From contig OX388314.1 of the NCBI GenBank assembly GCA_947579605.1, positions 62,001-126,000 on the forward strand: 64,000 bases of DNA, in the 5' to 3' direction. Source of the stretch: Athripsodes cinereus. Taxonomy: Eukaryota; Arthropoda; Insecta; Trichoptera; Leptoceridae. A program made the translations under genes and the position numbers. Numbering within the stretch: the first letter of the stretch is position 1; the number at the start of each line of letters is the position of its first letter. The notes under the pieces were generated by a model, which had not been told where the DNA came from, ran no database searches, and saw nothing but the letters and a program-made list of their open reading frames with translations. Below, in pieces: positions 59,601 through 64,000 of the stretch.

Positions 59601-62600
59601 GATACGCCACCTGGAACGTCAGAACTTTGCTGCAGAACAGTAAGCTTGACAACCTAAAAGAAGAGATGAAGAAAATGAAATTAAGCGCGTTAGGAATCTC
59701 TGAAATGAGATGGCCTAATCCTGGAGATATGTGGACGGGAGAGTTTCGACTGATCCATAGCGGTAGTATAGAAGGGAAACCGGGGCAAGGGGGGGTAGGA
59801 ATCATGTTAAGTAAGGATTTGGGGAGGAGAGTAAAGGGGTATGTACAGTATGGAGGTAGAATTATTTTAGTCAAGCTAGACACCAGACCCGTAGATACAA
59901 TACTCATTCAGGTTTACATGCCAACATCTAGCCATAGCGACGAAGAAATTGAGAGTATATACGAAAACATCCAGAAATTGCTAGATGACACAAAAGCTGA
60001 GGAAAATGTGATTGTAATGGGAGACTGGAACGCAGTAGTTGGGGAAGAAAGAGAGGGATCAGTCGTAGGAGCGTATGGGCTGGGCATTAGAAACGATAGA
60101 GGCAACCGTCTAATTGAATTTTGTGCCAAAAATAAAATGGTTATAGCTAACACGTGGTTCCAACACCACTATAGACATCGATATACGTGGAAATCTCCCG
60201 GAGACAGATTCCGGTCGCAGATTGACTATATTTTAACGCGGCAACGGTATAGAAACCAAATTAAAGATTGCAGGAGCTATGCAGGCCCGGACATTGATAG
60301 CGACCATAATATGGTTGTGGCGGAAACCATACTGAAATTCAAAAGGCTCGAGAAGAGAACCAAAAAAAGATGGGACTTAAAGCTTTTAAAAACAAAAGAA
60401 GTAAAAGAAAAATACGACGAAAAAACTAAGGTTTGCGATTTTGAGAACAATGAAAGTGTAAACAGAGTATGGGAGAAAATCAAAGAGAAAATAACCACAG
60501 CGGCAGACGAGGTAATAGAGAAAGGAAAGCCGCAAGCTAGGAAAGAATGGATTACGGACGATATATTAGAAATGATTGAAGAAAGAAGGAGGTTAAAGAA
60601 CTCGAGAACAGAAGAAGGAAAAAAGGAATATAAAATCTTGAGAAACAAAATCAACAGGGAGTCCAAATTAAGAAAGGAATGCTATCTGCAAGAAAAATGC
60701 AGGAATATCAACAGAAATATAAAACAAAGAAAATTTGAAACTGCATATTCTGAAGTCAAGAATTTTTTCAATGATAAGACACAGCCACGATGTGCTATCC
60801 AAGATCAAAACGGCAAACTTCTGTTTGAGGATGAATTGATCGTCAAAAGGTGGAAAGAATACCTAGAACAACTTTACAAAGGAAAGAACATACTTGAGGA
60901 AAGTAAAGCACTGGAAACAGAATATGACAAAGAAAATAATGGAGATGATATCTTAAGAAGTGAATTTGATAATGCCTTATCAAAATTGAAAGACGGCAAA
61001 GCACCAGGTATTGACCTAATTCCATCAGAGCTGCTTAAATGCGCAGGAAGCGGCATGCTTGACACTTTGTATAAGCTTGTCTGCAAAATATATAACACAG
61101 GAGAGATACCTGAGGACTTCGCCAAATGTCTGATACGAGCGCTACCTAAGAAAACAGGCACGACAAAGTGCGAACAACACAGAACATTAAGCATGATATC
61201 ACACGCTTCTAAGATACTCACCAACATTATAATGAAAAGGGCGGAAAATAAAATAAACGAAACACTTTCAGAAGATCAATTTGGATTCCGCAAAGAGACA
61301 GGTACAAGAGATGCAATTCTGAGTCTAAGACTTGTTCTTGAAAAGAGAATAACAGTGAATAGAAACACGTATGTAGCATTCATCGACCTAGAAAAAGCAT
61401 TCGATAAAGTAGAATGGGAACAACTTTTTAAGACTCTAAACCAGATAGGAATGAGCTATAAGGACAGAAGAGCAATCTGGAGCCTATACAAGAATGAAAT
61501 GGCTGTAATTAAAAGCGGAGAGAGCTGCGCAGAAGCGAGAGTAGAACAAGGTGTAAGACAGGGATGCTCAATGTCGCCAGCACTCTTTAACTGCTATATA
61601 CAGCAAGCTATTGATGAACTCAGAGAAGAAATGAAGAATTGGACAGGAGTAAGAATAAATGGGAAAAAGGTTGACATGATTAGATATGCTGACGACATAG
61701 CACTGCTCGCAGACTCCGAGATGGAGCTGAACGAAGCCTTAGGAAAAATGGAAAGTATACTGTTGTCAAAGTACAACATGAAAATAAATAAAGATAAAAC
61801 AAAATGTATGGTCGTTGGAAGGGAGGAAGCGACTGCGAACATTGCCATAAATGGAGTGAGCATCAAACAAGTAAGAGAATTCGTGTACTTGGGCAGCAGA
61901 ATAAACCAGGACGGACGCTCCAAATCAGAAATTGTGAGCAGAATAAACCAGGCACGAATTGCCTTTAACAAAAAATCCAAAATATTAGAATCCCCTAATA
62001 TTGATCTAAGCGTGAGGAAGAATCTCACTAAAGCCTTTGTGTGGAGCATTCTGCTATATGGATGCGAGACGTGGACCATCAGTAAGAGGGAAAGCGGACG
62101 GTTAGCGGCATTTGAAATGTGGTGTTATAGACGCATGCTGAAGATTCATTGGTCGGAACACGTCGAAAACGAAGAAGTGTTAACCAGGGTTGGCGAAAAA
62201 AGGCAACTCCTCAAAAGAATCTGCCAACAACGAGCTAATTGGATTGGCCACAACATCAGGCACCCAGGACTGCTCATCGCAATCGCAGAGGGCAGGACCG
62301 AAGGCACAAATGGCAGAGGTCGACCGAGAGACGCCTATATGGACCAACTGAAGAGGGACATGAGCTGTGGCTCATATATGGAGTTGAAGAGACTGGCTGA
62401 GAATAGGGAGGAGTGGAGAAATAAGTCAAAACTCGTTGCAGACCAATCCAATGGATTGTAACTCATTATATATATATAGGTACAAATATTATGTAGAGTA
62501 AATTATACTATACTTACCTGTGTACGTAGGCACGGTGCGAGTAATAGGTGTTGGATGATGAATGGTTATAGTGTAATGTGGGTACAGTTATATGTTTTAA

Positions 62601-62606
62601 CTAGAG

Positions 62607-62649
<43 letters not shown>

Positions 62650-63984
62650 ATAAGTGATTATGTGTGACATATATCCTGTCCTTTATGATACACTCACCCC
62701 CGCCTACCCTAGTTCTAGAAAAAATACTGTCGTGTCCATAATAAAGTATATTCAAGGTGAATGATATAGTGACATGCCAACCCTGTACAGTCCATCATAC
62801 AACTAACAGACACACCTCATAACCTCACCTCTAAAGTCACAAAAACACACAGCCATGCACCCACTATGGCTTCGCTCCTGTCCTGCAGATGATACATCTA
62901 TGTTATGCCTGCCTATGATATGGTGTGTTGCAGTTTGTTCTGGTGGGATACTGCATATTCCATGGAGATATTTACAGAATAGTAAATGGTTACGATGACT
63001 GCGGTAACGTGTGCGGCAGGGAAAACGGCAAACCTGGAGATGGAGACTCGCGAGGCAGTTGTCTGAAAGAAGACATGACAGATAAAAAGTTGGTTTGCTT
63101 ATGTATATTATATTTCCACATAATAATATGACATTCTGTTAGGTAACGGTTTTAAATATTCACTCAAAACTGCTTTTAGGTATTTGGTAGTGAACTCGGG
63201 AGCCCAGACTGAAGTCAGGAGAATATGTGTTGAAAGCTGTGAAAACATTGGACTGTAAGACTATATACCTTTACCTACATACCTTATACAGTATTATAAT
63301 ATATCTATACCAATGTAGATATTTGTCCTACATAAGTTCCCACCTATCTAATTCACAATGTTTTGTGAATTCATCGAAATGTTTATGAAATATACGAGTA
63401 AATAAGTAGGTATACCACATAACACAATACACATTGTAATGTTTTCAGGCGAGATTTCTTTTATCGTTGCTTCCCTAACAAAAGTGAAAAAATAGCAAGT
63501 TCCTTCCTTTCCAAAACTGGATTATCAGATTTCTTTGAAGAAGTTTCGGAGGATCTCCAACTGTGCTGGAGAGATATTGTCTACCTGTGCATTATCGCAT
63601 TCGGTGGGTTAAAATTTCAATATTGATTTTGTATTTACATACCTCTACATATAAATTCAAACAAATAATTTATCGTATGCATCTATGTATGGATGTAGAA
63701 TTTATACCTTTAGAGTCGTATGTTTTGATTTTTTCACAGTGTTTTCCATCGTGATCCTGATTCTCTTCAGGTTTGTAGTTGGGTTTGTGGTTTGGATGGT
63801 GTTACTAGGAGTGGCCTTCACTACAATAGCCGGAACTGTATTTTTGTGGTAAGTTGAATTTCTTCTCAATCATAGGAAAAAAGTTTCTAAATGATTTTTT
63901 TGTGGTATTTTACTTTTAGGGTGATGTGGGCAACAGAGAAGTCTAACTATTATGCACTTAATGAGGAATCGAGAGAAATGGTCG
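33930..63984 (+). CDS. SLC44 family choline transporter-like protein (CTL1-type), exons 1-7, gene continues past the window
   Basis: Coding exons: 33930-33986, 42041-42160, 62934-63088, 63180-63254, 63449-63603, 63740-63848 and 63920-63984. All have GT-AG borders and matching phases, giving 245 residues so far. The N-terminus MGQCCSS is a myristoylation/palmitoylation-type signal, as in vertebrate CTL1. RDRSCTDICPLILFIAFIIG opens TM1. IVNGYDDCGNVCG matches the family's conserved G-Y-D-x-x-G-N-x-C-G motif, and ICVESC is a paired-Cys motif. WRDIVYLC leads into TM2 and TM3. SLC44 proteins move choline-type substrates across the plasma and organelle membranes. The loop between TM1 and TM2 is about 110 residues, shorter than in human CTL1, which lacks no such segment. 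Introns 1 (8.1 kb) and 2 (20.8 kb) are full of repeats; later introns are 70-195 bp. The family call is firm, the subtype less so. Confidence 0.88.
34391..34446. repeat. (TA)n microsatellite
   Basis: About 25 TA units. Further TA runs lie at 34968-34990 and 62608-62646. Confidence 0.95.
34450..34990 (-). repeat. Repeat with an internal tRNA-like module (SINE-type)
   Basis: On the minus strand, TACCTAAGTGGTAGAGTG (A-box-like, 34866-34849) is followed by a GTTGGATTATCAAC stem and GGGTTCGAATCCC (B box, 34823-34811), the spacing of a tRNA half. The flanks continue as a longer repeat: AAGATATATCTGGGTTTT at the start and GTGAAAGGATG near the end. A deleted relative without the tRNA part is at 41678-41790. 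The six-base anticodon loop and missing acceptor stem argue against a working tRNA. Confidence 0.6.
34991..35519. other. Intron 1 sequence
   Basis: Contains an inverted pair at about 35130-35265: AGAAACCTCCAGTACTTTCG and CGAAAGTAGGTACCAACTCG with GAGGTTTCGCT, probably a small foldback element. No gene. Confidence 0.5.
36030..39465 (+). repeat. Satellite-like tandem array, ~227-bp unit, 15 copies
   Basis: The marker GGCTTTAGTTGAATTTG recurs at about 36052, 36282, 36513, 36739, 36965, 37191, 37421, 37647, 37871, 38097, 38321, 38547, 38771, 39000 and 39228, with spacing 224-231 bp. Each unit contains TTTTTCGTAATTTTGTTG, AAATCGAAATTAATGATA, TTTTTATTGCG and CATCCAGTAGGTACTGTTAT. Units differ by small changes and the last ones decay after 39360. 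The array lies in intron 1 of the CTL1-type gene. Confidence 0.95.
39466..40480. other. AT-rich intron 1 sequence
   Basis: Two similar stretches, 39770-39850 and 40380-40450 (GGTGAGATTATTAATATAGA-like, then GTAATTCCTTCCATC), indicate a repeated fragment. No gene. Confidence 0.45.
40481..40590 (-). repeat. RTE LINE 3' relic
   Basis: CCCTCACGCTGTATCCCAAG TGGGGTAAGCAGAGAGAACG matches 1805-1850 and encodes, on the minus strand, the tail seen at 19.7 kb. Confidence 0.65.
41181..41603. other. Intron 1 sequence with an AC microsatellite
   Basis: (AC)n at 41184-41206 and a shorter AC run near 41268. The rest is unremarkable. Confidence 0.5.
41604..41790 (+). repeat. 74-base T tract plus repeat fragment
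   Basis: An uninterrupted T run (41604-41677) is followed by AAAAAAGATATATCTGGGTT and GTGAAAGGGGAGTTTGCCGG, the end pieces of the repeat at 34450-34990. The homopolymer length may be an assembly approximation. Confidence 0.75.
41791..42040. other. Intron 1 sequence before exon 2
   Basis: TTTATTTA-rich short repeats and the acceptor region of exon 2. Nothing else seen. Confidence 0.5.
42041..42160 (+). CDS. CTL1-type gene, coding exon 2
   Basis: Forty codons, phase 0 at both ends, ending at a GTAAGA donor. A Ser/Pro/Gly-rich cytoplasmic part precedes RDRSCTDICP, which is strongly conserved in the family, and the first half of TM1 (LILFIAFIIGL). The acceptor used here (GTTGGAGAAG, ending at 42040) has a weak pyrimidine tract, so the exact left edge is less certain than the rest. 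Confidence 0.82.
42262..42400 (-). repeat. Dispersed (TAG)n-family repeat, decayed inverted copy
   Basis: CCATCACGGCATTGTCCACA, TCCTCTCCGCATCAATA and AGGACAGGTGGCATACCTCATC align with the inverse of 9720-9868. It lies about 100 bp after exon 2 of the CTL1-type gene. Confidence 0.6.
42401..43560. other. Intron 2 sequence
   Basis: AT-rich with several GTAGGTA runs. No gene or recognisable mobile element. Confidence 0.45.
43561..44350 (+). repeat. 51/56-bp minisatellite with seven-unit higher-order period
   Basis: Fifteen tandem units, each starting ACATGGCCGGG. Most are 51 bp; some are 56 bp through an extra ATAAT. Units 1 (43561) and 8 (43933) read GGGTCGACC where all others read GGGGAGACC. 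The size series 56-51-51-56-51-51-56 of units 1-7 is repeated by units 8-14 except that the last is 51. The long minus-strand ORF across it is a by-product of the 51-bp (17-codon) period. Confidence 0.96.
44386..44930 (-). pseudogene. 5'-truncated LINE, RT C-terminal fragment
   Basis: A 133-codon stretch (44876-44475) reads MMLERVQKRFLRWLYHFTYG and RRSVFYARHFFKLLNG, the C-terminal region found after the RT in CR1/Jockey-type LINEs. The upstream frame continues SGSIIWSPH to about 44930. The 3' tail is (TAA)5 on the minus strand (44386-44402). Confidence 0.7.
44931..45391. other. Intron 2 sequence
   Basis: TTCGGTG(TTTCGGTG) short repeats near 44930-44980. Nothing else seen. Confidence 0.45.
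45695..49414 (-). CDS. I-like element ORF2 polyprotein: EEP endonuclease, reverse transcriptase, RNase H
   Basis: About 1239 codons are open without a stop. Endonuclease: LQWNSRSAVSN, AAISETWIP, FFILGDFNAHASAWGC, SSDHFPI. RT: PGVDNIPYSFF, PIALSSCFVKILER, FLDISSAYDNV, GLPQGSVLSPILF, LQYADDFVLYC. RNase H: LVFTDGSKFTD, TSECVALMEAL, FSDSLSL, WIPSHMGIAGNERVDELAK. It ends with CECGEEETLDHIFFGC, a Cys/His cluster. All catalytic motifs are present. No in-frame ATG lies before the endonuclease; the matching spot in the sister element (ATG at 24498) reads without ATG here. ORF2 overlaps ORF1 by 29 bases, so it may depend on reinitiation, or the start may be lost. Confidence 0.93.
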   Translation of the reverse strand, partial: KITTQSNQTNFSVLQWNSRSAVSNKIDLIQILHTYNISIAAISETWIPSGFDFVVPGYSVLRADRADGRGGAAILISSRLQFTQIPLPGNNSFQIVAAKIADIVFVSAYIPPRTRFDADYWSSILPLISQPFFILGDFNAHASAWGCSYGDASGKRILDFIDDNNLCILNKGDPTRVSLPGQAKSAVDISLCTPDMAGITEWSVLDDSFSSDHFPIILKIDRTIQKLSKTLSHVRGYNTKKANWEIFRYEIEKQLKSLLSPENLPVENLANQINRIFTSAADAAMPRKKSGFKISNSPPWWDEECSKVVRARKEAMRVYRSDINLTNYLMVKNAQAAAKKTLKCKKRQAWRNFCESLSPDTSLGTVWNAIRRFRGSRGASPATSQSDDWFNGFLDGLAPSYVPNILELPSPATPLRGESWMEAPFSLDELQSAIRTPGDSSPGVDNIPYSFFRNAPKSLQLLILNLFNQILMSSSVPPEWKTQIVIPIPKPGKDPNLSSSYRPIALSSCFVKILERLLKARIEFYMEGKSLFPPYQFGFRRTFSCMDNLSVLVTDIRVEHTKQNSIASAFLDISSAYDNVMLHTLQNKLLNLNIPFLIVKLVFNILCERKLLIQNSQGKHTRTVYRGLPQGSVLSPILFNIYTADIQLFIPSNCQILQYADDFVLYCSHKCISTAMSVLKNAILAMKSWTELNGLSLSPSKSQIVIFSRKHKLPDIPITIENIEIPIVDQVRFLGVILHRKLSWNPYVELIVDKCEKGTNVLRSISRVWWGSHPSTMRLLYNALIRSHLDYGGLILDPIPKYLALKLERLQSKCLRLILGAMKFSPIVSLQVECADMPLTLRREYLGFNFLLKRINYKFHPLNAKLVQLTNLCEEHSFWQNKSHPVLSKCFIYLNAKFDVSTFDRPPLFSIPFKSATHIPSIIESIGIDKSTKCDKTTMNRKFRAEVDSRWPSHTLVFTDGSKFTDKSGAAFVIPDMNVVGTYRLPGFISIFTSECVALMEALCEIISRSIPKTVIFSDSLSLIQRFLNNGKISPLDGLYAAVKHLFYMASQRDLEVVLAWIPSHMGIAGNERVDELAKEACDSGLNISFPFVPNIQDKKNAVLEHLREDWFDLWKGSSTGANYRSVQSEIPTVPWFVKSPLKKTEVSLICRMRIGHCCIASHLHRIGVFPSPLCECGEEETLDHIFFGCPLFNNRTLLTQLKKLCTTFPLNVQYLLSQNSAKVLRVVCSALKLNNKLI
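49386..50630 (-). CDS. I-like element ORF1 protein with three zinc knuckles
   Basis: An intact 414-residue ORF starting MEAPQEPPEPRKRVRS. The N-terminal basic region and FTVFVQNLDPLKPLHSM are followed by a fold shared with the 25.7-kb element (VKARRLNYKD). Knuckles are CHNCCRYGHTKAQC, CIKCGDNHSGETC and CVNCKGNHPASSANC at about residues 210-265. A low-complexity C-terminus follows. Such proteins coat element RNA. ORF1 of the sister element is frameshifted at the same region where this one is open. Confidence 0.92.
   Translation of the reverse strand: MEAPQEPPEPRKRVRSLEPTDAGPSKGGKVNKLADNLRYDDRSPGPFTVFVQNLDPLKPLHSMSFGNLLFKQNIKDITLGGVRIEGRNKIAVTFKTAISANLFIASDFVISNGLKAYIPSFMVTRMGIIRNVSTEFDNDEIVEYLYVPGNIKVVKARRLNYKDMSTGAAIWKPSRTVVVTFEGQIIPEYAYMFHNALKVEQYIFPTILCHNCCRYGHTKAQCRSSARCIKCGDNHSGETCVSAQSTCVNCKGNHPASSANCPELARQKNIKYSMAVDSISYKQASIKHPATPISYAEKVASSSTHKISRPITRPHTKIPPSINRQEHNSNLMYQNGEIPHLRNGCALQSQPEPSEPSGHLNANFENQNHFQTLINLLTQLLIQIMSSSDNQPSIAAIIPLLQNLLKNNHSIQSN
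50631..50860 (-). promoter_or_regulatory. 5' UTR of the I-like element
   Basis: 230 bp from the duplication edge to ORF1. LINEs of this type usually have an internal promoter here. T-rich on the plus strand near 50766-50778. No motif can be assigned. Confidence 0.4.
50875..51739. other. Intron 2 sequence with a dispersed repeat
   Basis: 51043-51190 is an inverted copy of the (TAG)n-tailed repeat: (CTA)n, then CCATCACGGCATATCCCACA, ATGCAAGCTGTCTTCTCCG and GGTGGCAAACCTCATCGCC. The rest is AT-rich without genes. Confidence 0.65.
53055..54560 (+). mobile_element. 5'-truncated CR1/Jockey-type LINE in P-like copy B
   Basis: Begins abruptly in the RT finger domain (ATG 53066 is probably not a true start). 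It ends with TTTGAATTTGAATT after AATAAA-like signals near 54530. Orientation is the same as the CTL1-type gene and opposite to the P-like element. Confidence 0.8.
53066..54262 (+). CDS. LINE reverse transcriptase, C-terminal 398 residues
   Basis: Continuous ORF with GTDDALARLS, FVDLKKAFDSI, YGIPQGTVLGPILF, LSFADDTALIT and VKYLGVVVDSNLKW, then a C-terminal region ending FRYNLKKVFR. It lacks the endonuclease and first RT motifs, so the insertion was 5'-truncated, as is usual for target-primed reverse transcription. The open frame suggests a fairly recent insertion. It is intronic and unlikely to be expressed on its own. Confidence 0.85.
   Translation: MGTDDALARLSTVVSESLDEGEKCVGVFVDLKKAFDSISHDRLINRLRQIGISGKVEKWLQSYLFCRKQRVKIKTFLSEPLTSEYGIPQGTVLGPILFIIYVNKIFDLPLRSTILSFADDTALITHGKTWKEVEVIVNEDINTLKGWFDKNILSLNTEKTNYVSFSVNVRGKPKDDLRIGIHHNSCQNITGDCVNLKCVLLKNVKKVKYLGVVVDSNLKWKDHVQMTVNRIRKLFYIFYRLRDIMNKAQLKSVYFSLVQSVLQYGIIAWGGAYKNSLYSLGVCQRSIIKIILKKPMDYSTVRLFEEFAVPSIESIYKRKAVCQVCKEYFVRAIHPTNSISECSRSGRRIKVPAKKTTSGQHHYTYLGVGLYNNLKGEYKFKTADKLSNFRYNLKKVFR
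54563..54985. other. Segment of P-like copy B without match in copy A
   Basis: AT-rich, no ORF, no clear counterpart in copy A. Either retained P-like interior lost from copy A or a further insertion. Confidence 0.4.
55162..56114. other. Intron 2 sequence
   Basis: AT-rich. 55900-56040 has an inverted pair (ATTCTACATTTTGAAC / TTCAAAATGTAGAA) that belongs to, or borders, the LINE fragment to its right. Confidence 0.45.
56115..56290 (-). pseudogene. Dong/R4-like LINE, RT C-terminal fragment
   Basis: On the minus strand, IIVPIVLSVNGLIPKSLSSN, LRKLGV, MQKAVLLSSTRIVRRFL, then a stop at 56115. This ending is characteristic of a LINE group I associate with R4/Dong. 5'-truncated; AT-rich 3' sequence follows to about 55900. 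Confidence 0.7.
56291..56760. other. Intron 2 sequence
   Basis: Short repeats of ATTATT, GTAGGTACCTA and an inverted pair around 56600-56645 (TAAGATATATATGTAGG / ACATATATATCTTACAT). No gene. Confidence 0.45.
56770..57190 (+). repeat. Decayed tandem repeat, ~77-100-bp units
   Basis: Four related units: AAAAAGCTCTTCCCAATGAG (56836), CAAATCTCTTCTCAATGAAA (56934), AAAAACCTCGTCCCGATGAA (57034) and AAAAACCTCATCTTAATGTA (57111). Two contain CATGCCCATATTTA / GATGCCCATATTTA. A CGGCATCGCTCGGGT block lies just upstream at 56727. Confidence 0.6.
57191..59221. other. Intron 2 sequence
   Basis: AT-rich. CATACATACATACGAACGGAC at 57922 and TATACAGGGTGTTTGGAAG at 58071 look like edges of dispersed repeats. 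Small ORFs give low-complexity hydrophobic peptides without recognisable domains. Confidence 0.4.
59232..62472 (+). mobile_element. RTE-type LINE, apparently full length
   Basis: A compact single-ORF element with a short 5' UTR (GGGACCGATTGTTGGTCGG), an ORF at 59291-62461 and a very short 3' end followed by (TA)n. TATATAGGTA at 59222-59231 and 62473-62482 may be the target duplication, though this motif is common locally. It lies in intron 2 of the CTL1-type gene, sense orientation. Confidence 0.85.
59291..62461 (+). CDS. RTE-type endonuclease-reverse transcriptase, intact 1056 codons
   Basis: N-terminal leader of about 100 residues, then an APE-type endonuclease: YATWNVRTLLQ, LGISEMRWP, VIVMGDWNAVVG, FRSQIDYILT, DIDSDHNMVV. 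The linker is Lys/Glu-rich. RT: GKAPGIDLIPSELLK, LPKKTGTTKCEQHRTLSM, FIDLEKAFDKVEW, QGVRQGCSMSPALFN, IRYADDIALLADS, VREFVYLGSRINQDG. C-terminal GRGRPRDAYMDQLKRDM resembles the GRPRTTW tail of the relics at 1.8 and 19.8 kb. There is no RNase H and no stop or frameshift. The frame is complete, so the copy is probably young; whether it is active cannot be seen. The true start could be one of the Met codons after the first. Confidence 0.93.
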   Translation: MLERALSCPEELKSSQRRRNLRGQRHEDVECKGSYHIKGSSSIPKYQRIMKMIRSLVKSSGGKIDPRSALRVGSALDLVIMQSTHEKEEDVRRKQTNRNSTQGRYATWNVRTLLQNSKLDNLKEEMKKMKLSALGISEMRWPNPGDMWTGEFRLIHSGSIEGKPGQGGVGIMLSKDLGRRVKGYVQYGGRIILVKLDTRPVDTILIQVYMPTSSHSDEEIESIYENIQKLLDDTKAEENVIVMGDWNAVVGEEREGSVVGAYGLGIRNDRGNRLIEFCAKNKMVIANTWFQHHYRHRYTWKSPGDRFRSQIDYILTRQRYRNQIKDCRSYAGPDIDSDHNMVVAETILKFKRLEKRTKKRWDLKLLKTKEVKEKYDEKTKVCDFENNESVNRVWEKIKEKITTAADEVIEKGKPQARKEWITDDILEMIEERRRLKNSRTEEGKKEYKILRNKINRESKLRKECYLQEKCRNINRNIKQRKFETAYSEVKNFFNDKTQPRCAIQDQNGKLLFEDELIVKRWKEYLEQLYKGKNILEESKALETEYDKENNGDDILRSEFDNALSKLKDGKAPGIDLIPSELLKCAGSGMLDTLYKLVCKIYNTGEIPEDFAKCLIRALPKKTGTTKCEQHRTLSMISHASKILTNIIMKRAENKINETLSEDQFGFRKETGTRDAILSLRLVLEKRITVNRNTYVAFIDLEKAFDKVEWEQLFKTLNQIGMSYKDRRAIWSLYKNEMAVIKSGESCAEARVEQGVRQGCSMSPALFNCYIQQAIDELREEMKNWTGVRINGKKVDMIRYADDIALLADSEMELNEALGKMESILLSKYNMKINKDKTKCMVVGREEATANIAINGVSIKQVREFVYLGSRINQDGRSKSEIVSRINQARIAFNKKSKILESPNIDLSVRKNLTKAFVWSILLYGCETWTISKRESGRLAAFEMWCYRRMLKIHWSEHVENEEVLTRVGEKRQLLKRICQQRANWIGHNIRHPGLLIAIAEGRTEGTNGRGRPRDAYMDQLKRDMSCGSYMELKRLAENREEWRNKSKLVADQSNGL
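62473..62933. other. Intron 2, last part
   Basis: (TA)n at 62608-62646, then the acceptor of exon 3 (TGTGTTGCAG ending at 62933). No gene. Confidence 0.55.
62934..63984 (+). CDS. CTL1-type gene, coding exons 3-7
   Basis: Exon 3 (62934-63088) finishes TM1 and starts the extracellular loop (FVLVGYCIFHGDIYRIVNGY). Exon 4 (63180-63254) has YLVVNSGAQTEVRRICVESC. Exon 5 (63449-63603) has RDFFYRCFPNK and WRDIVYLCIIAF. Exon 6 (63740-63848) spans TM2-TM3 (FSIVILILFRFVVGFVVWM). Exon 7 (63920-63984) has VMWATEKSNYYALNEESREM and ends at GTAAGA in phase 1. Acceptors are CAG or TAG; the exon 3 donor GTTGGT is the weakest. The gene runs off the right edge. Confidence 0.88.
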
Positions 63985-64000
63985 GTAAGAGTAGAATGTA

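Noticed and set aside
59392..60666. Several minus-strand ORFs of 79-171 codons
   Set aside because: They are antisense shadows of the RTE-type ORF. Same judgement for 60843-62079 and for plus-strand ORFs across the LINEs at 4.8-6.6, 22-25 and 45.8-50.7 kb.

Overview
This window looks like nuclear DNA of an insect. It is AT-rich, with GT-AG introns, very low host-gene density, many short TACCTACC-type runs and a heavy load of non-LTR retrotransposons and cut-and-paste DNA transposons. The repeat families, including RTE-type 3' ends scattered as short relics, resemble those I associate with moths and butterflies. The order is an inference that I cannot prove from the sequence alone.

Host genes. 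(1) Minus strand 516-928: an unidentified two-exon gene for a predicted 85-residue secreted or membrane protein. (2) Minus strand 8950-10401: the first two coding exons of a TMX3-like ER thioredoxin (signal peptide exon plus thioredoxin-fold exon with a CAYC active site). No further exon was found to the left, where a 5.4-kb LINE copy lies. (3) Plus strand 33930-63984 and beyond: the 5' part of an SLC44/choline transporter-like (CTL1-type) gene. Seven coding exons with matching phases can be read, beginning with a lipid-anchor-type MGQCC N-terminus. Introns 1 and 2 are about 8 kb and 21 kb and hold most of the repeats in the right half; exons 3-7 are packed into the last 1.1 kb.

Layout. 2.0-7.45 kb: an RNase-H-bearing LINE split by a hAT-type element. 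10.7-13.7 kb: a P-like DNA transposon with a broken THAP domain. 13.9-17.4 kb: a cluster of hAT elements, one with transposase remains. 19.0-20.3 kb: a foldback element and an RTE relic. 20.6-26.0 kb: a complete but frameshifted I-like LINE. 26.35-26.62 and 28.46-32.74 kb: two hAT-like elements of one family, the larger carrying a nested LINE. 33.9-63.98 kb: the CTL1-type gene. Within its intron 1 are a tRNA-derived repeat and a roughly 227-bp tandem array of 15 copies, possibly inside one 5.7-kb element. Within intron 2 are a 51/56-bp minisatellite with a seven-unit higher-order period, a nearly intact I-like LINE (45.4-50.86 kb, 14-bp target duplication), a second P-like element (51.74-55.15 kb) with a nested LINE, a Dong/R4-like fragment, and an RTE-type LINE with one uninterrupted 1056-codon ORF (59.2-62.5 kb) ending about 460 bp before exon 3.

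The strongest evidence for the mobile elements comes from exact target-site duplications combined with matching terminal repeats, read directly in the sequence. Several insertions can be ordered in time by nesting. I found no CRISPR array, operon, rRNA gene or functional tRNA gene.
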